From: Rhabdophis nuchalis
Lineage: Eukaryota > Chordata > Lepidosauria > Squamata > Natricidae
Direction: 5' to 3'
Assembly (NCBI GenBank): GCA_039707465.1
Contig: CM077647.1
Span: 43,027,110 to 43,091,109 of the forward strand
Length of the DNA: 64,000 nt
How positions within the stretch are numbered: the first letter of the stretch is position 1; the number at the start of each line of letters is the position of its first letter. The notes under the pieces were generated by a model. It worked only from the letters and a program-made list of their open reading frames with translations. It searched no databases and was not told the DNA's origin. A program made the position numbers and the translations under genes. This document shows, one piece after another, positions 10,072 to 22,683 of this stretch.

Positions 10072-12078
10072 GTGGCCACGGGGGCCTTGGACTGGGTCAC
10101 GCCCTTGCAGCCTCTCATGCGGAGCCTCTCATGGTTCTCCGAGGAGCTGAGGGTGATGAAGTGCTGCAAGAGATGCCTAGAGAGGAGATGGAGAGCCACA
10201 CGGTGTGAATCTGACCGAACACAGGTAAGATCCCATTTGAGGACATACCTAGTGGCGATAAGAGTGGCCAAATGTCATTATTGTGCCACTCTTATCACAT
10301 CTGCAGATAACCGCCCTGCCGCCCTGTTTGGGGTGACCTGCTCCCTCCTTCATCAGAGGCCGCAGGAAGCCCCTTTGCAGTCCAGAGCAGAGGAATTTGG
10401 AGAGTATCTGCAGGATAAAATCTCTCAGATTCGGAGCGAGTTGGCCTCCATTGACAGTGGTCTGGAGGGATTGTCAGAGGCAGATCTTGAGACAGTTTTA
10501 TGGGATGAGTTCGACTCTGTTATTTCCAATGATATGGACAGGTTACGAAGGCAACTGAGAGCCAACACATGTTTATTGGACCCGTGTCTCTCCTGGCTTG
10601 TACTGGTATCCTGGGAGGATACACGAGGCTGGCTCCAGGAAGTAGTGAATGCTTCGTTGAGTGAGGGGTTCTTGCCAGCCACATTGAAAGAGGCGGTGGT
10701 GAGACCCCTCCTCAAGGAGCCTTCCCTGGACCCAGCATTGTTAGTAAATTATTGTCCAGTCTCCAACCTTCACTTTTTGGGGAAAGTTGTAGAGGGTGTG
10801 GTGGCACAACAGTTTCCCCATCATCTGGAGGAAATTGATTATCTGGACCTGCGCCAGTCCGGCTTCCGACCCGGGCACAGCACCAAGACGGCATTGGTTG
10901 CGTTGGTGGATGATCTCTGGAGGGCCAGGGATGGGGGTTGTTCCTCCATTCTGGTCCTATTAGACCTCTCAGCGGCTTTTGATACCATCAACCATGGTAT
11001 TCTATTGCATCAACTGGAGGGGTTGGGGGTGAGGGGCACCGTTTTACGGTGGTTCTCCTCCTACCTCTCTGGTCAGTCCCAATTTGTGTTGGCAGGGGGG
11101 CAGAGGTCGACCTCAAGGCCCCTCACATGTGGGGTGCCTCAGGGGTCAGTCCTCTCGCCTCTCCTGTTCAACACATATATGAAGCCGCTGGGTGAGATAA
11201 TCCGTGGTTTTGGGGTAGAATACCATCTGTACGCTGATGATACTCAGCTGTAGATATCTACCCCAAACCACCCCAACGATGCCGTTGAAGTGATGTCCTG
11301 GTGCATGGAAGCCGTGCGGGCCTGAATGGGAAGTAACAAACTCCGACTCAACCTGTCCAAGACCGAGTGGCTGTGGTTTCCGGCGTCCTGGTACAACCAG
11401 TTGACACCATCACTGGCTATTGGGGGTGAACATCTAGCCCCCGTGGATAGGGCACGCAACTTAGGCATCCTCCTGGATTCTCGGCTGTCCATGGAAGATC
11501 ATCTGACGGCCATGGCCAGGAGGGCTTTCTATCAGGTTCACCAGGTACACCAGTTGCGTCCCCTACTGGACCAGGACGCCCTTCGCACAGTCACTCATGC
11601 ACTCGTGACATCCCATCTAGACTATTGTAATGCTCTCTACATGGGGCTTCCCTTGAGGTGCACCCGAAGACTACAGCTAGTCCAGAATGCGGCTGCGCGG
11701 GGAATCTTGGGAGCCCCAAGGCATTCCCACATAACACCGCTCCTGCCCGAGCTGCACTGGCTACCTGTGGCCTTTCGGGTGCGCTTCAAGGTGCTGATTA
11801 CCATCTTCAAAGCGCTCCATGGCACGGGGCCTAGTTATCTGCGGGACCGTATCCTACCCCACATATCCCTTCAGCCGATCCGCTCCCACAGAGAGGGACT
11901 TCTCCGGGTGCCATCCACTAGGCAGTGCCAGCGGGCGACGCCCAGGGGAAGGGACTTCTCTGTGGCGGGCCCAACCCTCTGGAACAACCTACCTGCCAAA
12001 CATAGAACTATCACGGACCTCCGCTCCTTCCGCCAAAACTTGAAGACATATTTATTCCATCTTGCTGGCCTGGCCTAA
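10072..12078 (+). pseudogene. L2 reverse transcriptase and C-terminal region
   Basis: Copying LINE RNA into DNA at the nicked target is the role of this domain. In one phase, 10072-11253 and 11326-12078 carry a linker (WFSEELRVMK, YLQDKISQIRSEL), RT motifs VVRPLLKEPSLDPALLVNYC, QSGFRPGHSTKTAL, LVLLDLSAAFDTINHGILL (catalytic Asp), GVPQGSVLSPLLFN and YHLYADDTQL (intact YADD), and then the C-terminal conserved stretches (MGLPLRCTRRLQLVQNAAAR, ELHWLPVAFRVRFKVL). Two in-frame stops break it: TAG at 11251-11253 directly after YADDTQL and TGA at 11323-11325. With the two frameshifts upstream, the copy is dead but only lightly damaged. The C-terminus ends normally (HLAGLA) at 12078. Confidence 0.92.
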
Positions 12079-12535
12079 TCCACACCATCAAGCTTGCAGA
12101 CCAAAGCCTAAATTGTTTTAATTTGGATTTTAAGGGGTAAGAGTTTTAGGATTTTTAGCACAGGGTTATTAGTATTTAATCTGTTTTTAGTATTTATTTA
12201 TTGCTATGTTTTTTATATTTCCATTTTAATTTCCTGTGCACCGCCCCGAGTCTCTTCGGGGAGCGTGGTGCGGTTTATAAATTTAATAAAATAATAATAA
12301 ACAAATAAATAATAATTACAGTCTGGGAGACTTTGTAATGGTGGGAACCTAGGCTGTAATTCTGCGGGACGTGCACATGCCTATCTTTTCCACGGCAAGA
12401 AAAGCGGCGAGTTTCTGCATGGCCGCTGATCACTCCAGACACCATCGGGGAAGACAAGGAATGTGAAGGGGACCCCCTCCCCCACGAATGGCCTCGCCAT
12501 CACCACAGAGCCCGCCGCTCCTCCACACAGTATTT

Positions 12536-13190
12536 TTGGACAGAGACAGTGACAGACAGACAGACAGACAGACAGAGGCACAGAGTGAGAGAGAGACGGA
12601 GGGAGGGAGGGAATCTGATTCTGACAGATACAGAGAGAGACAGAGGGGAAGGAGGGAGGGAGAGATAGAGAGAGACGGGGAGGGAGGGATAGAGAGAGAC
12701 GGGGAGGGAGGGAGGGAATCGGAGACTGACAGACACACAGAGACAGGGAGAGAGAGGGAGGGGGGAGAGACAGAGAGAGAGGGAGAGAGAGAGTGATTGA
12801 GTGAGTGAGTGAGTGAATGAGTGCGAGAGACAGACACACAGACAGAGAGGAAGGGAGGGGAGAGACAGAGATAGGGAGGGAGGGAGACAGAGACAGGGAG
12901 ACACACCCACACAGAGAGAGAGAGACAGAGACACAGACATACAGAGAGAATGACAGAGAGAGACAGGAAGGGAGGGAAGAGACACAGAGATAAGAGGGAG
13001 GGAGGAGAGAGAGATACAGAGAGACAGACACAGAGAGAGAATGACAGAAAGAGACAGAGAGGGAGGGAGGGAGAGAGAGAGATAAAGAGCCACAGAGAGA
13101 GAGACAGACAGACAGACTCAGAGAGAGAGACAGAGAGAAACAGAAAGAGAGAGAAAGAGAAAGAAGGGAAGAAAGAAAAGAAAGAAAAAG
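12536..13190. repeat. GA/GACA-rich low-complexity tract
   Basis: About 650 bp of purine-rich simple sequence (GACAGACA, GAGAGAGA, GGGAGGGA) make up the right interior of the hAT element. The left arms contain the complementary pyrimidine-rich stretches in shorter form, so the tract has probably expanded from the arm sequence. Long open frames on both strands here are a by-product of the period. Confidence 0.9.
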
Positions 13191-13426
13191 AAAGTGGGAG
13201 AGAGATGAAAGAAAGAAAACTTATGACCAAAATTGAGCCCAAAATTTTGGTTGCTAAGCAAGACCATTGTTAAGTGAGTTTCACCACATTTTCCAAGTTG
13301 GCCACGCCCACCCAGTCACATGACCACTCCCACAAAATAGGCCACACCTTCTGGCTCTCCAAATAAATTTCAATCATTGTATTGTTGATATTTGGCTCTT
13401 TTGACTAATGAGTTTGCCGACCACTG

Positions 13427-15734
13427 AACTACGGGATATTCAGACATGTAAAATACCTTATAGGAAGAAGTAATCAACATGATAGTTGTGCCAGAAGTTG
13501 AATATGATAAGGAAAGGACACAATGGGCAATACACTCATGACTGAAGCCCTCCTTCAATGCTGCAGCTACTTGGAAGTAATCAAAATGTCTGTGTGAAAA
13601 AATAGCTGGTGAAATATAACCTGCATTATGATATGGTTATGGGATTTTAAGTCAATGACTACTACAGAATCCTACCAAAAGCTGGTAATGGGATAAGACA
13701 ATGTGATTCTCCATATCACAACAGAATAACAGAAAAAGCTATGATTAAAAGAAGTGGAAGAACTTCAAAAATCAGATTATCAGTGATACAATAAATTGTA
13801 TTGGTCTGTCAAATCCCAGGCAGCATATAATAAGGTTTTTTGAAGGCATGAGTGTTGGAAGCTTGAAATATTTGATTTATTATTTTGGCTTTAACTGAAT
13901 ATCCTGTTTCTTAATTAGTCTATTAACTGAAGGATTTGCTGTAGTCAAACCATAAAAGCGAGTGCTGAATTTTTCTCATTTCCACTACAATGTAGCTTAA
14001 ATTTAAGATAGGATTTAAATGCTGGCATTATTAAAAAAAAATGGTCTGACACTGAGAAATGAACATTTATTATACAGCATTTTCTTCTGCCCTTGCAATG
14101 ATGAGACTTGAAGGACCATTATGTAATTGCAAGAAAGATTGATTAATCTGTCATTCTTGTCTTCAGGCAGCATAAGCCACAGTGCATTTAAGCTCTGATA
14201 GAATACTGAGTCATAACAAAAAAAACCAAAGGTTTTTTTAATAATAATTCCTACAACAATGTGACATTTACCTTTAATTAGCAATTCTGTTTGACTTTGA
14301 AGTGCAAAATTTAATGGAATTCAGTGTAGGACTATGTAAAGCCACCAAAGCCGGAATTGGGAAAAGGAAGAAAGACAAAGATATTTTGTCAAGAAAATAA
14401 ATATTTTCAATTCAGTGCCAGGCACTGATTAAGGTATTCATGTAATGGTAGTGTTGGAGGAGATGAGGAAGGCAGTTTTACAAATCGATACCTTAGAAAT
14501 GAGATACTTTAAAGATGTTATGCATTCACCAACATATTTAATAGCATTTAGTTCTTCCAATGGTTATTGGAACATAACTATAGCAGGAAAACTGGAAAAA
14601 ATTGACACCTAACCCAGAGGAAAATTATATTTAAAACATTTTTATTCTAACTAAATATATGATGGGCCTTAGTGTATATCTATTCTGTTATACTTCATAA
14701 ATTACATCTCTCTAAATCATTCCAATACGGCAGAAACATCCCTTTCTAGCTTAAAACTTTTAGAAAGTTCCTTGCAATACTGAAAGGTATTGAGGCAGGT
14801 CATTAAATCATCATGGGCATGTATGCCTTTGATTTATAATGTCAAAGAGAGAGATCAAAGAAAGCAAGTGCTATGTCTTAAAGAAAATATATAAATTTGG
14901 AATTTATGAAGGAATTCAAAGGTTAGAGGTTAGTGATCTCACAAAGTAAAGTAAGATTTTAATTAACCTTTCCCGCCAAGGATGTTTTTAGGATTAAATA
15001 TGGTACAGTCAACTTTGTAATCAAACTTGCAAATTAAGGACACAATAATTATTTTTTGTGCTTTCTACAGGCTATTAACTAGATTAACATCTGTTGTTCT
15101 GAGCTGCATTCTGTTACATTAGTCCATGAGTCCAGTGACTGGTTGTCCTTCTCATTTTAATGTGACATAAGTTAAGGAAGTATGACTGGTAGATTTGTTC
15201 AGCCCTTTTTAGTCTTCCCTTCAAGTGTTGATTCCTGATGAAAAAAAGAGTCACTATAACTATCCAATGTGGGCTGAGGAAGAGTTGGATGAATGGAAAT
15301 GGATGCTTGGAATAGTATATTTAGCCATTCTCCATATTGTGTGACTAACAGAAAGTGCTGTTCATATCAAAATCTAAATGTGTTTAATTTCGCAAATAAT
15401 CAAGTTAACACTGAACTAAAAGAGCTTCTTGAATAAGAAGAGAAACATTTTCAAGGGAAAAAAACCACAAGAAAATCCAATTGCCTTTTGAAAAGCACCT
15501 TTGGGTTAAGACTGAAATATCTAACAGATATTTTAATGTGAGTTGTAGTGGTGCTTTTTCAATGTTATATTCAACATTGAAAAAAAGAACCAAATAATGC
15601 TATGCTAGTAATATTAACATCTTAAATTGTAATTAAGATTGAAAGGATTTCCCCCCTTTCAGTTCAATCATGTATGACATTTGGAGACTGCCTGAACAAG
15701 TCCCTGCATTTTATTTGACAAGATTTTTCAGAAG
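13427..15734. other. Unique AT-rich sequence
   Basis: The first 8 bp are the right target flank of the hAT element. The rest contains no repeat family, coding frame or RNA gene that I recognise. Confidence 0.4.
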
Positions 15735-15838
15735 TAATTTGCTATTGACTTCAGTGGCTGTACCAAGATTACCTAGCTGGGTTTGTGCTTAAGGTGGGAC
15801 TAGAACTCACAGTCTTAACTACTGCACCAAACTGACCA
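15735..15838 (-). mobile_element. Sauria SINE head fragment
   Basis: The minus strand shows the tRNA-like part of a Sauria SINE: GTTTGGTGCAGTAGTTAAGA (A-box region), TGTGAGTTCTAGTCCCACCT (B box, about 15787-15804) and AGCACAAACCCAGCTAGG. The tail half is missing. Confidence 0.65.
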
Positions 15839-15955
15839 TCAAACTACACATTTTTAAAAAAAAATGCATACTCTTTAATATGCATAGTCCAGACTTTAGT
15901 TATTGCTGGAAATTCATACTTGGCAATATGGTTTAACAGTAAGAACTGTATATAC

Positions 15956-16187
15956 CAGTAGTGGTGAAACTACTGGTTCTGTGTGGATGGCTTGGGGTGT
16001 GTGGCAGGAGAAGGATACTGCAAAATCTCCATTCCCTCCCCACTGCAGGGCAAAGTTACTACAAAATCCACATTCCTCCTGACTCCTGGGGCCAACCAGA
16101 GGTGGTATTTGCCGATTCTCTGAACTGCTCAAAATTTCCACTACTGGTTCTCCAGAACCTGTTAGAACCTGCTGAATTTCACCCCTG
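15956..16187. mobile_element. hAT-like MITE, 232 bp
   Basis: The element begins CAGTAGTGGTGAAA and ends TTTCACCCCTG. The flanking octamers GTATATAC (15948-15955) and GTATACAC (16188-16195) agree at 7 of 8 positions. Its interior shares GAAGGAT(A/G)CTGCAAAAT and CCATTCCCTCCCCAC with the fragment at 54789-54985, so the two are one family. Confidence 0.8.
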
Positions 16188-16204
16188 GTATACACTCATT
16201 AAAA

Positions 16205-16260
16205 GCAAATATGCAATTGATTCATACACAAATGCAAATATGCAATTGATTCATACACAA
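16205..16260. repeat. 29-bp tandem duplication
   Basis: The unit starting GCAAATATGCAATTGATTCA occurs at 16205 and again at 16234 with no visible mismatch over the copied part, so this is a recent local duplication. Confidence 0.85.
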
Positions 16261-18943
16261 AGTGCACGTTATAATACAAGTGATCTACAGAGCTTATGTA
16301 ATACACATATTACTAATAGAACTATATATATTTGAAAAAAACATGGACTAAAATGTGTACTATACCATTTAAAAATATATTTTTAAAAACTTAACTCAAA
16401 AAATCCCTCAGTAAGAAAAATAAAATCCCTCAGTAGAGCTGTGAAAATATGCAAAGCGATGCTTTCCTTTAACAAAGTTTTGAGCAAAATGCTATCTCAA
16501 AACTGCTTCAGGAAAAAATGAAAATGACTGTGTGGCTTCATTCCTACTTGGCTTTCATCCTCAGCCATTTCTTCCAGCACTTCTGGTGCTCTTGCAGTTT
16601 CCTCCAGTCCTGGCCAGATCTGGAAAAGGATCTTATGAGTGGCAGAGGAGGATGCATAGAAGAGGCTATAGGGAGATAGTAACCAATGTAAAGTGTTTAG
16701 TCAAGAAATCGGCATCATCACTTTGATGAAAACCATCGGAATGATATATTCTTAATGATGTGAAGATTTTTTTTGGGGGGGGGGGAATCAAACCCAAACA
16801 AATTTAACATGAAACACTTAAATCTTTGTAACCAGTCTAAGCTAATTTGTCCTTTTTCATCCCTTATTTTAATGTTATGTGGAACTCTATTTCTTAGGCT
16901 ATGAAAATTAAGCATTGCAAATTTTCTGGTCAGACAAAACATAAATATATTTAACTGATATATCTTATATGCAGTTGTGATATTCTAAAATATACAAATA
17001 TGCATTGAAACAAATGTAAAAAATGTCAATAAACAAATGATAAGGATGACTGGTAAAGATTCCTGCATACATAGTAAAGAGTAACAGCAGGTTATGAACC
17101 AATGTGTTTTTAAAATATATATAAAGGCAATTCATCATGACCAGTTGCAGCAATATTCAAAGAAAATCAAAGAAGTCCTCCTTTCTTTCATGTCTGTGTG
17201 ATAATCATTGGCTACAAAGAAAATGCAGATCAAAGCATCCTAGCTAATTTTGCATTCACATTCACAGCCAGCATTATAATTTACTCATTGACATTCAATG
17301 TGGATACCATATGGACTCTCAAGTGTTCCAGCAACAGCAGACTGGTTCAGAAGCAGTATCTTTAAGGCAATTACCATAATCAATACTAGTTGTGCTTGTG
17401 AACACCATTCTGAACCTTAAGTTATTCTGATTGCCACCATCTGCAAATCAAAATCTAATTTACAATTAGAAATTAAAATATGATTTTACAAACATAGAAA
17501 GTACAAGGCAGGTGAAAAAGGATGCTATATCTCAGAGAGAGAAAATGTGAGTGAGTCTGGTTCCAGAAGAAATGCCTGCTTGCCTTTGAATAGGAGCAGG
17601 AGTGACTTCTGATTTTCTGATTTTCTACTGGCTTCTCCATTGGGTTTCCTTGTGGAAAACAGGCATAAAGCATAAGAAACCTTGCTTCTTCTATTTCTCC
17701 CTCTTTACCTGTTCCTTCAATTTTCTTCCTTTCTTCTGTTATGGCCTCCCTGGATGTTTTACTGGATGTCTCTCTGGACACCAGTTTGGAAGAGAGTGAA
17801 CCAGTCCAAGACACATTGGTGGCAGGGAGGTGGCAGCACATCTGGAGGTGGCTGGTGGCTCTGAGTCAGAATTGGCATAGCCATGCATGGTGGAGCAGAG
17901 GAAGAAACTGGATGAACAGCTGAGGATGGAATGGGTGAGACACACTTAGAGCAGGACAGTCTCAAGGATTTGGAGACACTGCCTCCCCTGCCTTATCTGA
18001 GAATGGATGGAGAAGATCAGGAGCAATGGTGGTCAGCTTAGCTATGTGTGAAGTGGTAGCCTCAGCCTTCTTGATTGGCTACCCCAGGCAGTGGCTATTT
18101 AGAACAGTGGGAGGAGGGAAATGATGTTGGGAATAACAAATCCATTATGGTTCTGTGGTTCTCTAGTGTTTGCCAGTTTCCTGACATAGACCATGGACAA
18201 AGACCCTAAATTCATGCCTTGACTCTTGGATCTGCTTCTCAGACTTGCTTTTGCCTTCAATCCTGTACTACATACCCCAGATGGTGATTTTGTTGTGTGT
18301 ACCTCATCCTACCTCTACTTTATCCCTGTTTTGTGGACTACTCAAGCTTTGTGGATTCATGCTGGAGTCATTTTGGAACTAAACTGAAAATTTTCTGAGA
18401 AGACTCTTGGGATGGCTTGGAAAGCCTCAGTAATCCCTTGAATCATCTGTGGTATGTGTGGGTAACACAAATTATAGTCCACATTACTTTCATGGACTAT
18501 CTGCTGTTCCTGGCATTATTGTTTAATCCCTTTTCAATCAATTATTTGCTTTTTCTCAGGTATTAGCAAGGCCTTCTACTGAGTCCTGATTTCCAGCCAC
18601 TTGCAAGCATCTGGGGCAAAACCTGTTTATTGTCTCTGAGATAGAAAATGATTGATAGCTTTTTCCCCTGCTGGCCACTTACATAAGAAGAGGAAAGAAA
18701 TAAAGTTAGAGGAATCAACTCATGTGCAAAATCAGACCAGCCCATTTTGGCAGTGAATCAGAACAGAAGCAATAGTGACAGGGTAGTGATTGGCAGTACG
18801 ATAGCAAATTTCATGCTCCTACAGTTTTTGGCTGAGTTTGAGAATGATAGTACATTAGCTCAAATTTTTTATCACAATATAAAGTTTGCTGATTTCCACA
18901 TATTTAGGTGGCTAAGAATCTTTAAAGAATCTTTTAAAAATAT
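16261..18943. other. Unique sequence, no gene recognised
   Basis: No TE family or exon is recognisable. The part from about 17600 to 18420 is less AT-rich and shows overlapping open frames on both strands (for example 17473-17841 minus), but they carry no domain I can name. It could be an old, unrecognised repeat. Confidence 0.35.
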
Positions 18944-19009
18944 TCCCTCCCTCCCTCCCTCCCTCCCTCCCTCCCTCCCTCCCTCCCTTCCTTCCTTCCT
19001 TCCTTCCCC
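18944..19009. repeat. Microsatellite (CCCT)n then (CCTT)n
   Basis: A run of CCCT units changes to CCTT units near 18987. The transition between related motifs is typical of slippage with a point change. Confidence 0.95.
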
Positions 19010-19943
19010 TTTTACTTATTTGTAGGGCAACAAGTAAATAAATACACATAATATATATTGCAATTGCAGAAGAAGATACATTCAAATTTGCAAGGGATAG
19101 TGCTTTTAGAAAGCAGAGCATGCTATATCTAATAGTATATTCAACCATTTCTTATCTTTGCAAAATAACTGAATTTACTCAAAGTGAATTTTTGAAGATT
19201 TACCAGTAATAGCTGTACCTCCAAAAGTGCTACCATCCTTTTTCTCAATTTTAGATTGAAAGAGTAATAATGTTACATAACCTAATACTGCTTTCTTCCT
19301 GCTCCTGGTTTTTCCCCCCTCTCTCAGTAGGATTGGAATTGCCTTCACAGCAAAAATCTCTTCTTCGATTAATTCTGTTTTTAACTGCCTTTGATATTAT
19401 TTGTTTTATTTATACATATTTCAGTATCCCATTAACTCATCCTTATGTTCTGAAGGAAAGATCAAAGAGAGCTGTGAAAATCCAGTTGTCTAGATGAACA
19501 TGTATGAGCCCCAAGGAGCATGCAGTGTGTGACAGCTAGTCTTACAAAATGGTCATTTGTTATGCTTGCAAAGAGACAATACAAATCCTTAATTGCATTT
19601 TGGTATGCATGGTAGCTTGAATAGGGGAGCTCTGCCCCCCAAAACAGAAAAACTTTGAAATTTGAATTAAAGGCTACAATACTTTCTATTAATAAAGGGA
19701 GGCAATCAATGAAATGGTAATGCAGAAACATGTGCCTTCTCTATCCCTTCTTGGAACAAAATCTCCCTGGAGGGATACTGTACATGTTTCCAATTTTCTT
19801 AAGAGTTTCAGAAGAGTCTTAAGATCTTGTTTTGTTCCCAGGCCTGATCTGTGGAACCCCCCAAGTCTTTCTTGCAAGTTGGAGTGTTTTGTTTTAGTAT
19901 AGTCAATCAGGTGGTAGTTGTGTTTTAAATATACCGTATGTAT
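19010..19943. other. Unique AT-rich sequence
   Basis: Nothing recognised. Confidence 0.4.
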
Positions 19944-20015
19944 TGGACATACTGTAACCTACCCAGAGCCTTCTTGGAGTTGGGTGACCTTAACAAATTT
20001 AATAAATTAATAATA
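19944..20015 (+). mobile_element. L2-like 3' terminal fragment
   Basis: CTGTAACCTACCCAGAGCC, then TTGGAGTTGGGTGACC and TTTAATAAATTAATAA match the generic L2-type 3' end (CCGCCCAGAGTC...GGGCGGTATAAATTTAATAAA). Only about 70 bp remain, so it could also be the tail of an L2-mobilised SINE. Confidence 0.5.
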
Positions 20016-20325
20016 AAATTGGAAGACTATATTAACAGGAGCACTGATAAGAGAGGACAGGTAAAAACAAATCAAGAAGATGGGCATTATAATAAAATTG
20101 AACAACACTTTCTCTGTGTTGTGTCAATTGCATCCCAGACAAAAAAGGACAGAGGTTCAAACATATGGCTGCAGTCATCATATTTATCTTTTTGGTCTTT
20201 CCATTATGTGTCCCTAAATATTAATTCATTGTCTGATATTTAGGTAAGGATATAAAGTTTCTTTTCTAGATCATTTCTTTTAATTTAAGATTAGAAATAA
20301 ACCTCAGGAATAGAGCCAAATATAT
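20016..20325. other. Unique AT-rich sequence
   Basis: Nothing recognised between the L2-like tail and the next MITE. Confidence 0.4.
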
Positions 20326-20333
20326 GTGTCCCG

Positions 20334-20513
20334 CAGTGGTGGGTTATGACCGATACACTCCGGTATCGGAGGTACCGGAGGGGCCACCCACCCGTACTCC
20401 TTAAAAGTATTTCAGCTTTTCAGGGCTTCCACAAATGCTGCGCGCATTCATGTAGTGGACACCCAGCCCCATTGTACTGTACAGGTTGCAACGGTATCTG
20501 GAATCCACCACTG
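20334..20513. mobile_element. hAT-like MITE, 180 bp
   Basis: The element starts CAGTGGTGGGTT and ends AATCCACCACTG. The flanks GTGTCCCG (20326-20333) and GTGGCCCA (20514-20521) agree at 6 of 8 positions. The interior has a short palindromic block CCGGTATCGGAGGTACCGG. It has no coding capacity. Confidence 0.7.
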
Positions 20514-20521
20514 GTGGCCCA

Positions 20522-22678
20522 GGATAATGTTGCAACATCCAATCTGGGTCGGTCACCAGATCCAGAGGTAAGAGTAAACTTCTGGTGCTGATGACTGACC
20601 AAGATTGGATATTTTTCAGACATAAAATGAATCCTGAGATTTAGAAACTGACAAATGGCACAGTATACATATGAAGTCAGAAGAATTAAAATTAAAGCCA
20701 TATTATGGAGTGATAAATATATTTCATAAATTGTTGAGAAAATATTCAGAAACTAAGCAGAATTAACAATATTTGATAACTTGAAAAACAAAGCCCATCA
20801 ATCCCAATTATAAACGATAATCATAAAGCAAACCAGGTTTTTTTTAAATTGGATGGGATGGGAACCAGACTTCTGTCAGACATGAACTGAGCTGATTAAT
20901 GGATAGTATGCCATGTGCATCATGGATAATGGTTTGCACAAACCTGTCTAAAAGCTCCAACTGGCTCCTCCCTATTTGCTAAGACAGATTGAATGTCTGC
21001 TCATTATAATTCATATTATCCTTTGTAATCTTTTCAATTACTTTTCAGTGCTACAACATCCCAATTCCAAGTACAAGCAGGTGCAAAGAAGAAGAAACAG
21101 AAAAGTAATTAAAGATGAGCAAGAACGCAGACTTCATTGAAAAACTACTGTGATTTCATTTTTCAGAGGCATTGAGGAAGCCTACCCATCCCTATTAGGA
21201 AGATTTATTTGAAGGTAAGATAAGACTTTCAAAGATCTTAAAATGGAAGAAGAAAGACAAAAAAGTATGATCAAAAGGAAAGGCTTTCTTAATGCCCTAG
21301 TGCGTTAAACAAAGTATTTAACAGTTTGTCTTATCTGCATTTCCCTTCTTTGCAATTTGGACCCTTTGATATTGCTATCATCTGTAAAGATGATTCAAGG
21401 AGCTTAAACAGGTACAATAAGGCCTGTGCTGAAAGCATTCTATCAAAATGAAAGGTTATTATATTTCTCTTTCTGTTTATATATAATGACCAATTATAAT
21501 AAGGAGCTGCATGAAAATTCTTAGTACTAGAAGTAGATTAGTAATAGTAGTTGGAAAAACTCTAAAAAAAAAAAACCTAGGATGAGATCTTTTGTTGTCT
21601 TTCTGACAGTACGTGTTGATTGTGTTGACAGCATGCATTGAGCAACCGGACTGCTCCCAAAGTAATCACAAGTCACTGGATGGACTGACTACATTTCAGC
21701 AGCTTTTGGCCTATATCTTGGATAAAAAGTTGCCTTATAATAGCATTGATCAACACCTACGTACCCCTTCTTGAGAAATACATTACAGTTGCAAAAGTTA
21801 TGCAGTGGAGCAAATAGTGAAGAACTCTATAAAAACATGATTCAGTAAGTCTTATGGCTTTTCCTCATACAGTTATAGTTTTCTATCTTTGAAAGGGCAA
21901 GTGGCTGTAAACACTGCAAATTCCATTATGTCATATAATTTTAATAATGTAATTAAAAACAAATAAACAGGAGGGAAGGAACAATTTCCTTCCTATCATC
22001 CTATCTGCCTGTTTTCATTTTTAATATACCACCACTTTTTTGATTTTTAGTAGTTTATCATTTTATAAAAATTATCTTTAATAGTATAATGTAATGTAAA
22101 TTTCAATCTTTTTCCCATTGTTCCATCTCTATATCTTGCTGTTTAATCATGTTATTAGCCCATGTTATCATACATTTTTTTCTTCAAGTTTCAGTAAATG
22201 ATTTTGTCATTTCATTGTAGCCTTGGGCAAAATTCCAAGACAGTATGTAAAAGTCTTTCAAAAAAAATATAGGTTTAAAAGTACAGTCTAGCACTATAGT
22301 GATTTTTCCTCCCAATCACCGACATAAAGGCAGTTTTGCATCTGTTCAAAAGGCACATTTAAAAGGATGATGATTGCTTGGTAGAAGAAGCTAACGGAGG
22401 AGAATAACACAAGCATCTGAATTTTGGAAGTGAGTCTTTGTATTTTGAACCCTATAAATATTCTAGATTAGTGCCAGATTTCAATACTATGAATATTATA
22501 TGTTTAGCAAAGATAAGTTATCCAAAAGTATCTCTAAGTAAAACAAGCATTTTATCTTTCTTGTGTGAATTTGATGGGCCATAGAAACAACTGGGGCTTC
22601 CGAAGCAACTTGTAGCATTCAGTTAAAAAAGAAATTCAAGATGAATCCTGGTGGTTTATTTGGCAACTTTATACCTCA
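20522..22678. other. Unique AT-rich sequence
   Basis: I recognise no repeat, exon or RNA gene over about 2.1 kb. Confidence 0.4.
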
Positions 22679-22683
22679 AGTAC

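Larger units (their letters stand above)
7900..12317 (+). mobile_element. L2-clade LINE, near full length (copy 3)
   Basis: This plus-strand copy runs from a promoter-like 5' end (GCGCATGCG, AAGATGGCGGC) through a GC-rich 5' UTR with internal GGAGGC/GAGCTGG repeats (8070-8640), an AT-rich leader, the ORF2 coding region (8820-12078) and a 3' UTR ending in a TAA-rich tail near 12317. The order and length match minus-strand copy 6 (43.8-48.8 kb), so about 4.4-4.7 kb is near the full length of this family. It lies between the inverted arms of the hAT element, so it inserted into that element. I see no clear target duplication. Confidence 0.9.
7153..13426. mobile_element. Composite hAT-like element, 6.3 kb, with nested L2
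   Basis: The left end CAGTGGTTGGCAAACC (7153) and right end GTTTGCCGACCACTG (ending 13426) form a terminal inverted repeat. The flanking octamers GACTAGGG and AACTACGG agree at 6 of 8 positions, consistent with an aged hAT target duplication. Inside, a left arm (about 7205-7530), with a second partial copy (about 7600-7880), matches a right arm in inverted orientation (about 12318-12640). A nearly full-length L2 LINE (7900-12317) lies between the arms. No transposase frame is visible, so the element was non-autonomous or has lost it. The right terminal part (13225-13290) carries a piece of the CAGGTAGTC MITE family. Confidence 0.75.

Noticed and set aside
12381..13242. Long minus-strand open frames of Ser/Leu/Pro/Cys-rich sequence (up to 270 codons)
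   Set aside because: They translate the GA/GACA-rich tract; open in several frames because of the repeat period, with no domain.
17473..17965. Overlapping open frames on both strands as a host exon
   Set aside because: No recognised domain, no clear splice-site context, and frames open on both strands alike; left as unrecognised.
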